From assembly GCF_027912415.1 (NCBI RefSeq), contig NZ_CP115175.1:1178001-1242000 (forward strand): DNA of 64,000 nucleotides, in the 5' to 3' direction. Below, one piece after another: positions 24,415 through 33,069 of this stretch (its first letter is position 1; every line of letters starts with the position of its first letter). Below the pieces are notes generated by a model. The model had not been told where the DNA came from. It did not search any database and saw nothing but the letters and a program-made list of their open reading frames with translations. This DNA comes from Homoserinibacter sp. YIM 151385. Lineage in GTDB: Bacteria; Actinomycetota; Actinomycetes; Actinomycetales; Microbacteriaceae. The translations under genes were made by a program, and so were the position numbers.

Positions 24415-25675
24415 CACCACCATCGAGACCACCGCCGTCGAGTCCGGCATCACCGGCAAGGCGATCCGCCTCGACAACGTCACGAAGCGCTACCCGGGGC
24501 AGGAGAAGCCCGCGGTCGACGGCATCACGCTTGAGATCCCGGCCGGCAAGGTCGTCATGCTCGTCGGCCCCTCCGGCTGCGGCAAGACGACGACGCTGAA
24601 GATGATCAACCGGCTCATCGAGCCGACCGAGGGCCGCGTCATCCTCGGCGACGAGGACGTCACCTCCATCGACGGCGACGAGCTGCGCCGCCGGATCGGC
24701 TACGTCATCCAGGCCGGCGGGCTGTTCCCGCACATGACGGTCGCGGCGAACATCGCGCTCGTGCCGAAGATGCTCGGCTGGGACAAGGCCCGCATCGCGG
24801 CGCGCGTCGACGAGCTGCTCGAGCTCGTCTCGCTCGACCCCGACACCTACCGCGACCGCTTCCCCCGCGAGCTCTCCGGCGGCCAGCAGCAGCGGGTCGG
24901 AGTCGCCCGAGCGCTCGCCGCCGACCCGCCCGTGCTCCTCATGGACGAGCCCTTCGGCGCGGTCGACCCGATCACCCGGCAGCGCCTCCAGGACGAGCTC
25001 ATCCGCATCCAGGAGGAGGTGCAGAAGACGATCGTGATCGTGACGCACGACTTCGACGAGGCCGTGAAGCTCGGCGACTGGATCGTCGTCTTCCGCGAGG
25101 GCGCGCGCATCGTGCAGTACGACACCCCCGAGCGGATCCTCGCGGAGCCGGCCGACGAGTTCGTCGAGAACTTCATCGGCTCGGGCGCGGGCCTCAAGCA
25201 GCTCACCCTCCGCCGCGTCCGGGATGTCGAGGTCGCCGAGGCGGTGACCGCCTCCCCCGGCGAGTCCGGTGCGGACGTCCTCGCGAAGATCACCGAGGCG
25301 GGCCACGGCCACGCCGTCGTGCTCGACGCGAAGGAGCGCCCGCTCAGCTGGCCGAGCCGCCGCCAGCTCTCCCGCATCCAGACGCTCTCGGCGGACGCCG
25401 ACCCCGCGCTTCCCGTCGTCAGCCGCAGCGCGACCCTCAACGACGCGCTCGACACCATGCTCACCTCCAACGCGGGCGCCGCGCTCGTGACCGGCTCGCG
25501 CGACCGCTTCCTCGGCGTCATCACCGTCGAGACGGTCATGGATGCGATCCGCGCCGCACGCGAGGCCGCGTCCGAGGCGGCCGCAGATGCGCCCGTCGGC
25601 ATGAACACCGGGCCCATCGGCACGGTCGGGGCGGTCGCCGAGCGGCAGGCCGCGGAGGCGGGAGCGGAGCAGTGA
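24407..25675 (+). CDS. Glycine betaine-type ABC transporter ATP-binding protein with CBS region (OpuBA/ProV-like)
   Basis: The product has 422 residues. Walker A is GPSGCGKT (54-61), the signature is LSGGQQQRVG, Walker B is VLLMDEPFGA and the switch His is in VTHDFDEA. The C-terminal third carries CBS-type sequence (LPVVSRSATLNDALDTMLTSNAGAALVT), which in OpuA-type importers senses ionic strength. It ends in an Ala-rich tail. GTG start within the end of the first permease gene; its stop overlaps the next start by 4 bp. Confidence 0.9.
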   Translation: MSDTTIETTAVESGITGKAIRLDNVTKRYPGQEKPAVDGITLEIPAGKVVMLVGPSGCGKTTTLKMINRLIEPTEGRVILGDEDVTSIDGDELRRRIGYVIQAGGLFPHMTVAANIALVPKMLGWDKARIAARVDELLELVSLDPDTYRDRFPRELSGGQQQRVGVARALAADPPVLLMDEPFGAVDPITRQRLQDELIRIQEEVQKTIVIVTHDFDEAVKLGDWIVVFREGARIVQYDTPERILAEPADEFVENFIGSGAGLKQLTLRRVRDVEVAEAVTASPGESGADVLAKITEAGHGHAVVLDAKERPLSWPSRRQLSRIQTLSADADPALPVVSRSATLNDALDTMLTSNAGAALVTGSRDRFLGVITVETVMDAIRAAREAASEAAADAPVGMNTGPIGTVGAVAERQAAEAGAEQ

Positions 25676-26478
25676 GCACCGCGACGATCGACGGCGCGCT
25701 CTCCGCGACCGGCACGGCCGGCGACGGCCCCTCGAAGCCGAAGCGCGGCCGGGGCCTCGGCGCGTGGAAGGGCCTCATCTGGCAGATCGTCGGCATCGCG
25801 GCGGTCTTCGCCGCGGTGATCATCTGGCTGCTCGTCGCGCCGCTCACCGCGACCGAGCGCGGGACGCTCGCCCCCGCCGCGCTCTGGGGCGCGACGCTCG
25901 AGCACCTGCGCCTCACCTTCGTCTCGGCGATCATCGTGCTCGCCATCGCGATCCCGCTCGGCATCCTCCTCACCCGCAGGCCGTTCCGGCGGGCGGCGGC
26001 GCCGATCCTCGCGGTCGCGAACTTCGGCCAGGCGGCACCGGCGGTCGGTCTCATCGTGCTCCTCGCGGTGTACATCACCTCCGGCTTCTGGGCCTCGGTC
26101 GTCGCGCTGGTGCTCTACGCGGCGCTGCCGGTGCTGCGGAACACGATGATCGGCATCCGCGGCGTCGACGACCGGCTCGTGGAGGCCGGACGCGGCATGG
26201 GCATGAGCGCGGGCGCCGTGCTGCTCCGCGTCGAGCTGCCGCTCGCCGTCCCCGTCATGCTCTCCGGCATCCGCACGGCCCTCGTCCTGCTCGTCGGCAC
26301 GGCGGCCCTCGCCGCCTTCGTCAACGGCGGCGGGCTGGGCCTGCTCATCGTGACGGGCGTCAACCTCTACCTCATCAACGTGCTCGTGGTCGGCGCCGTC
26401 ATCATCGCGCTGCTCGCCCTTCTCATCGACTGGCTCGGCCGCGTCGTCGAGGAGATCGCACGCCCGAAGGGACTCTGA
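25672..26478 (+). CDS. Glycine betaine-type ABC transporter permease (second subunit)
   Basis: The product has 268 residues with a cytoplasmic N-terminal extension of about 35 residues and six or seven hydrophobic segments. The coupling loop is EAGRGMGMSAGAVLLRVELPLAVPVMLSGIR, clearly homologous to that of the first permease. GTG start in GTGA overlap with the ATPase stop. Heterodimeric permeases are the rule in OpuB/OpuC-type importers. Confidence 0.88.
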   Translation: MSTATIDGALSATGTAGDGPSKPKRGRGLGAWKGLIWQIVGIAAVFAAVIIWLLVAPLTATERGTLAPAALWGATLEHLRLTFVSAIIVLAIAIPLGILLTRRPFRRAAAPILAVANFGQAAPAVGLIVLLAVYITSGFWASVVALVLYAALPVLRNTMIGIRGVDDRLVEAGRGMGMSAGAVLLRVELPLAVPVMLSGIRTALVLLVGTAALAAFVNGGGLGLLIVTGVNLYLINVLVVGAVIIALLALLIDWLGRVVEEIARPKGL

Positions 26479-26480
26479 TC

Positions 26481-27497
26481 ATGCCCACTGCGAACCGCCA
26501 GCGCCGTCGCGCGGCGCGCACCGCCGCCGCCACCGCCCTCGCGGGGCTGACGATCGCGGGGCTCGCCGGCTGCGGCCTCCAGCCCGCGACCGCGTACGTC
26601 CCCGAGGTCGGACCGGGCTCGATCGAGCCCATCGAGGGGCTGCCCGAGGACGCCGCCATCACCATGACGGCGAAGAACTTCACCGAGCAGCTCATCCTCG
26701 GCAAGATCGGCGTCATCACCGCGAAGGCGGCCGGCTTCGACGTCACCGACCTCACCAACGTGCCGGGCAGCGTGCCGGTCCGCCAGCTCATGCTCGACGG
26801 CGGCGCGGACGTGACCTGGGAGTACACGGGCACCGCGTGGCTCACCTACCTCGGCGAGGAGACGGGCATCCCGGACAAGCAGGAGCAGTTCGATGCCGTG
26901 AAGGAGGCGGACGCCGAGCTCGGCCTCACCTGGCTCGAGCCCGCCCCGCTCAACAACACCTACGCGCTCGCGATCCGCTCGGAGGCGGCCGAGGAGCTCG
27001 GCGTCTCGAAGCTCTCCGACATCGCCGATCTGCCGGTCGAGGAGCGCACGATCTGCGTCGAGCCCGAGTTCAACTCGCGCGCCGACGGGCTCAACCCGAT
27101 GCTCGAGACCTACGGCATCCCGCGCGGCAGCGCCGACGGCGTGCCCGACGAGAACGTCGCGATCTACGACACGGGCGCCGTCTACACGGCGACCGACAAG
27201 GGCGCCGCCTGCAACTTCGGCGAGGTCTTCACGACCGACGGCCGCATCGACAGCCTCGACCTCACGGTGCTCGAGGACGACGAGAGCTTCTTCCCCGCCT
27301 ACAACGTCTCCGCCGTGTTCCATACGGCGACCCTCGACGAGTACCCGGGGCTGGCCGACGTGTTCGCGCAGGTCACCCCGGCGCTCGACGACGAGACGAT
27401 GCGGCAGCTCAACCTCCGCGTCGACGAGGGCGGCGAGGAGCCGGCGGACGTCGCCTACGACTTCATGCTCGAGCAGGGCTTCATCACCGAGCCCTGA
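26481..27497 (+). CDS. Glycine betaine/osmoprotectant substrate-binding lipoprotein (OpuBC/OpuCC-like)
   Basis: The product has 338 residues. A lipobox (GLAGC) follows a twin-basic N-terminus. The mature protein shows ITMTAKNFTEQLILGKI, DVTWEYTGTAWLTYLG and a late FFPAYNVSAVFHT, which are typical of the quaternary-amine-binding OpuAC fold. It captures betaine, choline or a similar solute outside the membrane and delivers it to the two permeases. It begins 2 bp after the permease stop. The exact ligand cannot be read without structure comparison of the aromatic cage. Confidence 0.9.
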   Translation: MPTANRQRRRAARTAAATALAGLTIAGLAGCGLQPATAYVPEVGPGSIEPIEGLPEDAAITMTAKNFTEQLILGKIGVITAKAAGFDVTDLTNVPGSVPVRQLMLDGGADVTWEYTGTAWLTYLGEETGIPDKQEQFDAVKEADAELGLTWLEPAPLNNTYALAIRSEAAEELGVSKLSDIADLPVEERTICVEPEFNSRADGLNPMLETYGIPRGSADGVPDENVAIYDTGAVYTATDKGAACNFGEVFTTDGRIDSLDLTVLEDDESFFPAYNVSAVFHTATLDEYPGLADVFAQVTPALDDETMRQLNLRVDEGGEEPADVAYDFMLEQGFITEP

Positions 27498-27499
27498 GC

Positions 27500-28012
27500 G
27501 TGAGCGCCCGACTGCTGCTCATCGCCGACACGCACGTGCCGGCGCGGGCGCGCGGGCTCTCCTCGGAGCTCTGGCGTGCAGTCGACGAGGCGGATGTCGT
27601 GATCCACGCCGGCGACTGGGTCGAGGTCGCGCTGCTCGACCAGCTCGAGGCGCGGTCCGCCCGGCTGCTCGGCGTCTGGGGCAACAACGACGGCGCCGAG
27701 TTGCGCGCGCGGCTGCCGGAGGTCGCCCGCGCCGAGATCGAGGGCGTGCGGATCGCCGTCGTGCACGAGACGGGGCCCGCCGCCGGCCGGGAGGCGCGGT
27801 GCGCGGCCGCCTACCCGGAGACGGACGTCCTCGTGTTCGGGCACAGCCACATCCCCTGGGACTCCCTCGCACCGGGCGGCCTTCGCCTGCTCAACCCCGG
27901 CTCCCCCTCCGATCGCCGTCGCCAGCCGGTCTGCACGATGATGACGGCGCGAGCCGAGGCGGGCCGACTCCACGAGGTGCGTCTCGTGCCGGTCGACCGC
28001 GACGCGCGCTGA
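27500..28012 (+). CDS. YfcE/MJ0936-type metallophosphoesterase
   Basis: The product has 170 residues. The dinuclear-metal motifs of the calcineurin-like family are in order: LIADTHVP, HAGDW, GNND, VHE and FGHSHIP, ending NPGSPSDRR. This is the small YfcE/Vps29-like phosphodiesterase class. GTG start 2 bp after the transporter operon's last stop, so read-through is likely, although a functional link to the transporter is not apparent. Confidence 0.87.
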   Translation: MSARLLLIADTHVPARARGLSSELWRAVDEADVVIHAGDWVEVALLDQLEARSARLLGVWGNNDGAELRARLPEVARAEIEGVRIAVVHETGPAAGREARCAAAYPETDVLVFGHSHIPWDSLAPGGLRLLNPGSPSDRRRQPVCTMMTARAEAGRLHEVRLVPVDRDAR

Positions 28013-28092
28013 GACGCGCCCCAGCATCCACGTCGGCTGGGAAGGGCGGCGGGATGCGGGCGCGGCCCGCGAGCGGATGGGAGTCTTGCGGC

Positions 28093-28287
28093 ATGGAACG
28101 CGACGGCGAGAACAGCACCGGCAACCAGTCCGACAGCGCGGAGGCGGGCGACCTCGTCGACACCGGGCAGTCGGACGACATCCAGTCGAGCCTCAACCAG
28201 CAGGGCGGCGCCGACCGGGAGACGATCGAGGAGATCGAGGAGTCCGAGGGCGAGCAGGGGGGCGACAGCCCGAAGCTCCTCGACTGA
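28093..28287 (+). CDS. Small acidic disordered protein (64 aa)
   Basis: The product has 64 residues, starts MERDGENSTGNQ, and is rich in Asp, Glu, Gln and Ser with an ETIEEIEESEGEQGGD stretch. It has no hydrophobic segment. GGGAG lies about 10 bp before the ATG, and codon use matches neighbours. It is similar in character, though not obviously homologous, to the protein at 4670-4933. The function is unknown. Confidence 0.55.
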   Translation: MERDGENSTGNQSDSAEAGDLVDTGQSDDIQSSLNQQGGADRETIEEIEESEGEQGGDSPKLLD

Positions 28288-28348
28288 GCCTCGCCGCTCC
28301 CCGCACGCCGACGCCCGGCGCGGGCCGATCCACGACAGGATGGATGCC

Positions 28349-29347
28349 ATGGCCTCCCCCGTGACCCCGCGCGTCGCCGTCTACATCGACTTCGACAACA
28401 TCGTCATCTCGCACTACGACTTCGTGCACGGTCGCGACGCCTGGCGCAAGGACCAGATCCACGGCGGCGTGACGGCCGCGACCCGCCCGAAGCTCGCGCA
28501 GGCGCAGGTCGACGTGGGCGCGATCCTCGACTACGCGTCCTCCTTCGGCACGGTCGCGATCAGCCGCGCCTACGCCGACTGGTCGATCGGCGCGAACGCC
28601 GACTACCGCCGGCAGCTGATCGACCGGGCCGTCGACCTCACGCAGCTCTTCCCCGTGTCGAAGAGCAAGAACGGCGCCGACATCCGCCTCTCGGTCGATG
28701 TCGTCGAGGACCTCTTCCGCCTGCCCGACATCACGCACGTCGTGATCGTCGCGGGCGACTCCGACTACATCGCGCTCACCCAGCGCGCGAAGCGGCTCGG
28801 CCGCTTCGTCGTCGGCATCGGGATCGAGGGCTCGACGAGCGTCGCCCTCAAGGCCGCCTGCGACCAGTTCGCCGTCTACGACGACCTGCTCGACGAGGAG
28901 GATGCGGCGGAGATCGCGGCGACGCAGGCCGCCGCCGGCACGCCCCCGGCCGGAAGCCGCGGCCGCGGCGGCGCGGCGGCCCGTCGAGTCTCCTCGGCCC
29001 CGGCGAGCGCGGAGGAGCCCGCGGATGCCGCCGCGGTCGACGATGCCGCGGGCACCGAGGCCGGCGCCCCCGCCGAGCACCCCGCGGGCGAGCGCATCAC
29101 CCCGAAGGCCGCCACCCGCCTCCTCGTCCGCGCCATGCGGCTCATCGGCGACAAGCAGACCGACGACGAGTGGATGACGCTCGGCGAGGTGAAGAACCAG
29201 ATGCTGCGCCTCAACCCGGCCTTCGCCGAGAAGCCGCTCGGCCACGGCTCGTTCCAGGATTTCGTCGCCGAGCGCAACAGCCTCGTCGAGCTGGACCGCG
29301 ACCCCTCCGGCCGTCAGCCCCGCATCCGCCTCCGCGCCCGACAGTAG
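28349..29347 (+). CDS. NYN domain RNase-like protein with C-terminal OST-HTH/LOTUS domain
   Basis: The product has 332 residues. The N-terminal NYN (PIN-like) domain has the acidic residues expected for a metal-dependent RNase: VAVYIDFDNIV at the start, KNGADIRLSVDVVEDL, and VIVAGDSDYIALTQ. A low-complexity Ala/Pro linker (about 190-250) leads to an OST-HTH/LOTUS-like segment (ATRLLVRAMRLIGDKQTDDEW to the end), which in other proteins binds RNA. ATG 28349 (MASPVTPR) is favoured by AGGATGG before it. The AI-2E transporter gene follows 9 bp later. Confidence 0.85.
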   Translation: MASPVTPRVAVYIDFDNIVISHYDFVHGRDAWRKDQIHGGVTAATRPKLAQAQVDVGAILDYASSFGTVAISRAYADWSIGANADYRRQLIDRAVDLTQLFPVSKSKNGADIRLSVDVVEDLFRLPDITHVVIVAGDSDYIALTQRAKRLGRFVVGIGIEGSTSVALKAACDQFAVYDDLLDEEDAAEIAATQAAAGTPPAGSRGRGGAAARRVSSAPASAEEPADAAAVDDAAGTEAGAPAEHPAGERITPKAATRLLVRAMRLIGDKQTDDEWMTLGEVKNQMLRLNPAFAEKPLGHGSFQDFVAERNSLVELDRDPSGRQPRIRLRARQ

Positions 29348-29356
29348 GAGTCCGCC

Positions 29357-30493
29357 ATGACGCACGAGCACGACCACGGCACCGGACGCCCGAGCCTCCG
29401 GGGGCTCCTCACCGACCGCCTCGGCCGGTGGAGCATCCGCAGCCTCCAGATCATCGCCATCCTGATCCTCGCCTCCGGCGCGGTCTTCGCCCTCGTGCAG
29501 CTGCGGCTCGTGGTGATCCCGCTGCTCATCGCGACGATCCTCGCCTGCGCGGCCGCGCCGCTCGTGGGGTGGCTGCGTCGCGGCGTCGGCGCGATGGGAG
29601 CCGCCTGGATCACGCTCCTCGGCGGCATCGTCGTGATCGGCGGGCTCGTGACGCTCGTCGTCTTCGCGGTGCGCGGGCAGTGGGGCGATCTGCAGGAGTC
29701 CGCGGTGCAGGGCTTCCAGAAGGTGCAGGCATGGGCGCTGTCGCTCGACCTGCCCTTCGACCTCGACCTCGAGTCGATCGACGTCGAGCAGATCCAGGCA
29801 GACGCCGTCGGGTTCCTGACCTCGAGCTCCTTCGGCTCGGGCGCGGTCGCCGGGCTGTCGGCGGCGGGCGAGTTCGTGACCGGGCTCGTCCTGACGATCA
29901 CGATCCTGTTCTTCTTCCTCAAGGACGGCGACCGCATCTGGGCCTTCTTCCTGAGGCCCTTCCGCGGCGCTCGCCGCGCGCGCGGCGAGCGCGTCGGCCG
30001 GACCGGCATCCGCGTCCTCGGCGGCTACGTCCGCGGCACCGCGACGATCGCCGCGGTCGACGCGCTCGGCATCGGCATCGGCCTCGCGATCCTCCAGGTG
30101 CCGCTCGCGCTGCCCCTCTCGGTCATCGTCTTCGTCGGCGCCTTCGTGCCGATCGTCGGCGCGACCGTCGCCGGCATCCTCGCGGCGGTCGTCGCCCTGG
30201 TCGCGAACGGCTGGCTCGCGGCCGTCATCGTCGTCGGCGTGGTCGTGCTCGTGAATCAGCTCGAGGGCAACTTCCTGCAGCCGGTCGTGATGGGCCAGTC
30301 GCTCAAGATCCACCCGCTCGTGATCCTCGTCGCCCTCACCGGCGGCACGATCCTCGGCGGCATCACGGGGGCCGTGCTCGCCGTGCCGATCGTCGCCTTC
30401 GGCTGGGCGGTCGTGAAGGACTGGGATCGGGATGCGCTCCCGTCGGCGCCGCCGCGCACGCCCCGCTGGCGCGTCGCGCTCGTCCGCCGCTAG
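29357..30493 (+). CDS. AI-2E family transporter
   Basis: The product has 378 residues with about eight hydrophobic segments. It shows VVIPLLIATILACAAAPLV, FLKDGDRIWAF and the conserved GTILGGITGAVLAVPIVA before the end. The family (PF01594) includes TqsA, a putative autoinducer-2 exporter, and Na+/H+ antiporters, so the substrate should not be assumed. AGGAG sits before the ATG, which is 9 bp after the NYN gene stop; the two are probably co-transcribed. Confidence 0.87.
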   Translation: MTHEHDHGTGRPSLRGLLTDRLGRWSIRSLQIIAILILASGAVFALVQLRLVVIPLLIATILACAAAPLVGWLRRGVGAMGAAWITLLGGIVVIGGLVTLVVFAVRGQWGDLQESAVQGFQKVQAWALSLDLPFDLDLESIDVEQIQADAVGFLTSSSFGSGAVAGLSAAGEFVTGLVLTITILFFFLKDGDRIWAFFLRPFRGARRARGERVGRTGIRVLGGYVRGTATIAAVDALGIGIGLAILQVPLALPLSVIVFVGAFVPIVGATVAGILAAVVALVANGWLAAVIVVGVVVLVNQLEGNFLQPVVMGQSLKIHPLVILVALTGGTILGGITGAVLAVPIVAFGWAVVKDWDRDALPSAPPRTPRWRVALVRR

Positions 30494-30543
30494 GGCCGCG
30501 GGGGCGCCGCGCCGTCGTGCGGCTCAGATGCTCGGCCTCGGCG

Positions 30544-30942
30544 TCAGCCGCCGCGGGTCGCCGTCTCAGCCGGTCGACGGCGCGCGACGAGCGCCGCGAC
30601 GCCCCGCCACCCGAGCAGGAACGCCCCGAGCACGAGCGCGGTCACGATCGCGAAGCTCGGCTGCACCCCCTGACCGGCCGCGAGCCGCAGCAATAGGCCA
30701 ATGACGACCGTCGCCGCCCACACGATGAGGCCGATCGGCCCGAGCGCCCGCGGCGAGCGCCACGCCCGCGCGAGCAGCCAGCCGAGGGCGAGCCCGGCGG
30801 CGAAGGGCCACAAGGTCCCCAGGAAGCCGAGCACGGCATCCCCCCGCTCGTGGCTCGCCCGCCCGATGAGGACGAAGGCCGCGACGAGCAGCAGGTCGGC
30901 GAGGGCCGCGAGCGCGACGGCTCGGGGGCGGGCGGCGGGCAT
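30544..30942 (-). CDS. DUF3054 membrane protein
   Basis: The product has 132 residues and four hydrophobic segments. It matches the DUF3054 family from LADLLLVAAFVLIGRASHERG, the central TLWPFAAGLALGWLLARAW and the closing GQGVQPSFAIVTALVLGAFLLGWRG. The function is unknown. It is convergent with the AI-2E gene and lies 68 bp downstream of a GNAT gene on the same strand. Confidence 0.85.
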   Translation of the reverse strand: MPAARPRAVALAALADLLLVAAFVLIGRASHERGDAVLGFLGTLWPFAAGLALGWLLARAWRSPRALGPIGLIVWAATVVIGLLLRLAAGQGVQPSFAIVTALVLGAFLLGWRGVAALVARRRPAETATRGG

Positions 30943-31010
30943 GCCCCGACGCTACGCCACTCGAGCGCCGGGGGCCGAGACGCGGGCGGCGGTGGGCCGT
31001 GCGCGGCGGG

Positions 31011-31571
31011 TCAGCGCGGCCGCGGGTCGGAGCTGAGGACGGACATCAGGATCGCGTCCGCCCACTCGCCCTCCCAGAGCAGCGCATCGCGCATCCGCCC
31101 CTCCTCCACGAAGCCGACCTTCTCGTAGGAGCGGCGGGCCCGCCGGTTGAAGGCGTAGACCTCGAGCTCGATGCGGTGCAGGCCGATGCGGTCGAAGCCG
31201 TGGTCGACGACGGCGCGGGCCGCCTCCGTTCCGTAGCCGCGGCCGAACGCGGCGGGCCCGGCGAGCGCGATCCGGAAACCCATCTTGCTGTTGTGCGCGT
31301 CGAGGTCGTTGAGGACGACCTCGCCGAGGTACTCCTCGGTGTGCGCCTCCACGATCGCCCAGTCGGCGCGGTGCGGCGTGCCGGGGAGGTCGCGGAGCCA
31401 CGCGCGGATGCGGTCCTCGCTGAAGGTCTCGTGCGTGCCCGTCAGCCGCAGCGTCTCGGGCTCGTGGAGGGCCGTCCACACGTCGTCGAAGTGGGCGGGG
31501 CCGAGGGGCTCGAGCCGCATCCTCGCCGTCTCGAGGACGGGCAGGCTCGTGAAGGGGTAGGTCTCATCCAT
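31011..31571 (-). CDS. GNAT family N-acetyltransferase (RimJ/RimL type)
   Basis: The product has 186 residues with the RimJ/RimL pattern: LETARMRLEPLGPAHFDDVW, GFRIALAGPAAFGRGYGTEA for the acetyl-CoA loop, and LHRIELEVYAFNRRARRSYEKVGF. The substrate is unknown; family members acetylate N-terminal amines or other small amines. ATG 31571 follows AGGAG at 8 bp. Confidence 0.88.
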   Translation of the reverse strand: MDETYPFTSLPVLETARMRLEPLGPAHFDDVWTALHEPETLRLTGTHETFSEDRIRAWLRDLPGTPHRADWAIVEAHTEEYLGEVVLNDLDAHNSKMGFRIALAGPAAFGRGYGTEAARAVVDHGFDRIGLHRIELEVYAFNRRARRSYEKVGFVEEGRMRDALLWEGEWADAILMSVLSSDPRPR

Positions 31572-31736
31572 CGCCGACTCCTGATCCGATCCCGCGGCTG
31601 GTGCCGCCAACGGTACGCCCGGCGCCGGCGCCGCGTCGAGCGCGCCGCCCCGATGCCGGGCGAGGCGCCGCATCCGCCTCGCTCGGCGGTGCGGCGCCCC
31701 GTTCGACGGGTCGGGCGGGTCAGGCGGGCCGGCGGG

Positions 31737-32504
31737 TCAGGCGGGCCGCGGGCGCGCGCCCGCGGCCGGCGCCTCGGGCGGCAGGAGGCCGAGCGAGCGG
31801 CGCAGGAGCGTCCGCTCGACGAGCGTCCAGGTCGTGGAGACCGCGAGGTAGAGCGCCGCCGCGAGCGGGACGGCGGCCGCGATCACGACGGTCATGAACG
31901 GCATCCACGACATGATCCGGAGCATGCGGTGGCTCTGCTCGCTCTGCGCGTCGCCCGGCACGAGCGGCTCCGCGAAGCGCAGCGCCTGCCGCCGCGAGAA
32001 CCAGGCGGTCGTGCCGGCGACGAGCAGCAGCGCCGTGACGATGCCGGCCGACATCCAGTCGCCGTCGCCGACGAGGCTCAGCCAGCTGCGTCCAAGAGGC
32101 ACGCCGAGCAGCGTCTCGTCGAGGAGCGCGTTCGGGTGCCCGGCGATCTGCGGCATGACGAAGAGCGCGTAGAGCACCGACAGGAACGGCGCCTGCGCGA
32201 GGGCGGGCAGGATGCCGGCGAAGGGGCTCGTGCGCTCCTCCTGGTAGAGCTCCAGCGTCTTGCGCTGCAGCACCTCGGGGCGCTTCCGGTAGCGGCGCTG
32301 CAGCTCGCGCAGCTTCGGCGCGAGCCGCCGGCGGACGAGCTCGGCGCGCACCTGCATGCGCCCGAGCGGCACGAGGGCGGCCCGCACGGCGAGCGTGACG
32401 AGCACGATCGCGAGGGCCGGGGTGACGAGGAGGCCGAGCGCGTGGAGGCCGGTGTAGGCCGCCTCGAGGACGGCCGCGATGGGCGGGAACGAGAAGAGGT
32501 CCAT
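31737..32504 (-). CDS. YidC/Oxa1 family membrane protein insertase, paralogue
   Basis: The product has 255 residues with five hydrophobic segments. Family marks are RRRLAPKLRELQRRYRKRPE in the cytoplasmic loop, ERTSPFAGILPALAQAPFLSVLYALF in the core and SWMPFMTVVIAAAVPLAAALY. It is shorter than the essential YidC and is not in the usual rnpA-yidC-jag operon, so it is probably a second YidC-like insertase. The ATG at 32504 is preceded by AAGGAC. A DUF6412 gene lies 140 bp upstream. Confidence 0.85.
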   Translation of the reverse strand: MDLFSFPPIAAVLEAAYTGLHALGLLVTPALAIVLVTLAVRAALVPLGRMQVRAELVRRRLAPKLRELQRRYRKRPEVLQRKTLELYQEERTSPFAGILPALAQAPFLSVLYALFVMPQIAGHPNALLDETLLGVPLGRSWLSLVGDGDWMSAGIVTALLLVAGTTAWFSRRQALRFAEPLVPGDAQSEQSHRMLRIMSWMPFMTVVIAAAVPLAAALYLAVSTTWTLVERTLLRRSLGLLPPEAPAAGARPRPA

Positions 32505-32644
32505 GATGTTGTCCTTGCGGTCGCGGGACGCCGGACGCGGCTGGGCGCCGTGGCGCGCGCAGGCCGCTCGCGGCATCCCGAGGAGAGGGGATGCCGTCTG
32601 GACCGGTCAGGACCTCGCGCGTCCTCCGCGCGGGCGCCGGCCCC

Positions 32645-32959
32645 TCAACGCGCGCCGGGGGCCCGGGGGCGCGCGCGGCCGGCGGTGCCGGGGTGCGCGG
32701 GACGCGCCTGCTCGTCGAGCGACTCGACGTGCTCGCGGGCGCGGTGACCGAGGCGGATGGCCCGCGGCACGGCGACACGGGTCGCGGCGCGGGCGGCGAG
32801 CGCCGCCGCCAGTGCGGCCGCCGTCGCGAGGGCGATGCCGAGGCCGAGTCCCGGGGCGCCGTCGCCGGCCGAGGCGCCGACGGCGCCGGCGAGCAGCAGG
32901 GCCGAGAGCAGCATCCCGATCGGCGCGACGAGTCGCGCGATGCGGGGGCGTGGGCTCAT
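32645..32959 (-). CDS. DUF6412-type small membrane protein
   Basis: The product has 104 residues. Two Ala/Leu-rich hydrophobic segments (about 10-31 and 38-60) lead to a conserved-looking tail with HVESLDEQARPAHPGTAGR and a final RPRAPGAR. I associate this tail with the actinobacterial DUF6412 family found beside YidC paralogues; the name is from memory. It is transcribed toward the YidC-like gene and may assist it. The ATG at 32959 has no strong ribosome site. Confidence 0.65.
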   Translation of the reverse strand: MSPRPRIARLVAPIGMLLSALLLAGAVGASAGDGAPGLGLGIALATAAALAAALAARAATRVAVPRAIRLGHRAREHVESLDEQARPAHPGTAGRARPRAPGAR

Positions 32960-32990
32960 GGACGACACCCTACGCCCCCGAGATGACGAG

Positions 32991-33035
32991 GCGCCGGGAG
33001 CGCCAGGCCCTGGTGGGGTCCGGCGCCCCCGGCGC
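32991..33035 (-). terminator. Hairpin after the 5'-nucleotidase gene
   Basis: The arms GCGCCGGGAGCGCC (32991-33004) and GGCGCCCCCGGCGC (33022-33035) pair at 13 of 14 positions with a 17-base loop. It begins 34 bp beyond the stop codon (33070) of the leftward 5'-nucleotidase gene. Confidence 0.55.
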
Positions 33036-33069
33036 TGGATCGTGCCGGTGGCGCTTCGATGCGGCGGCG

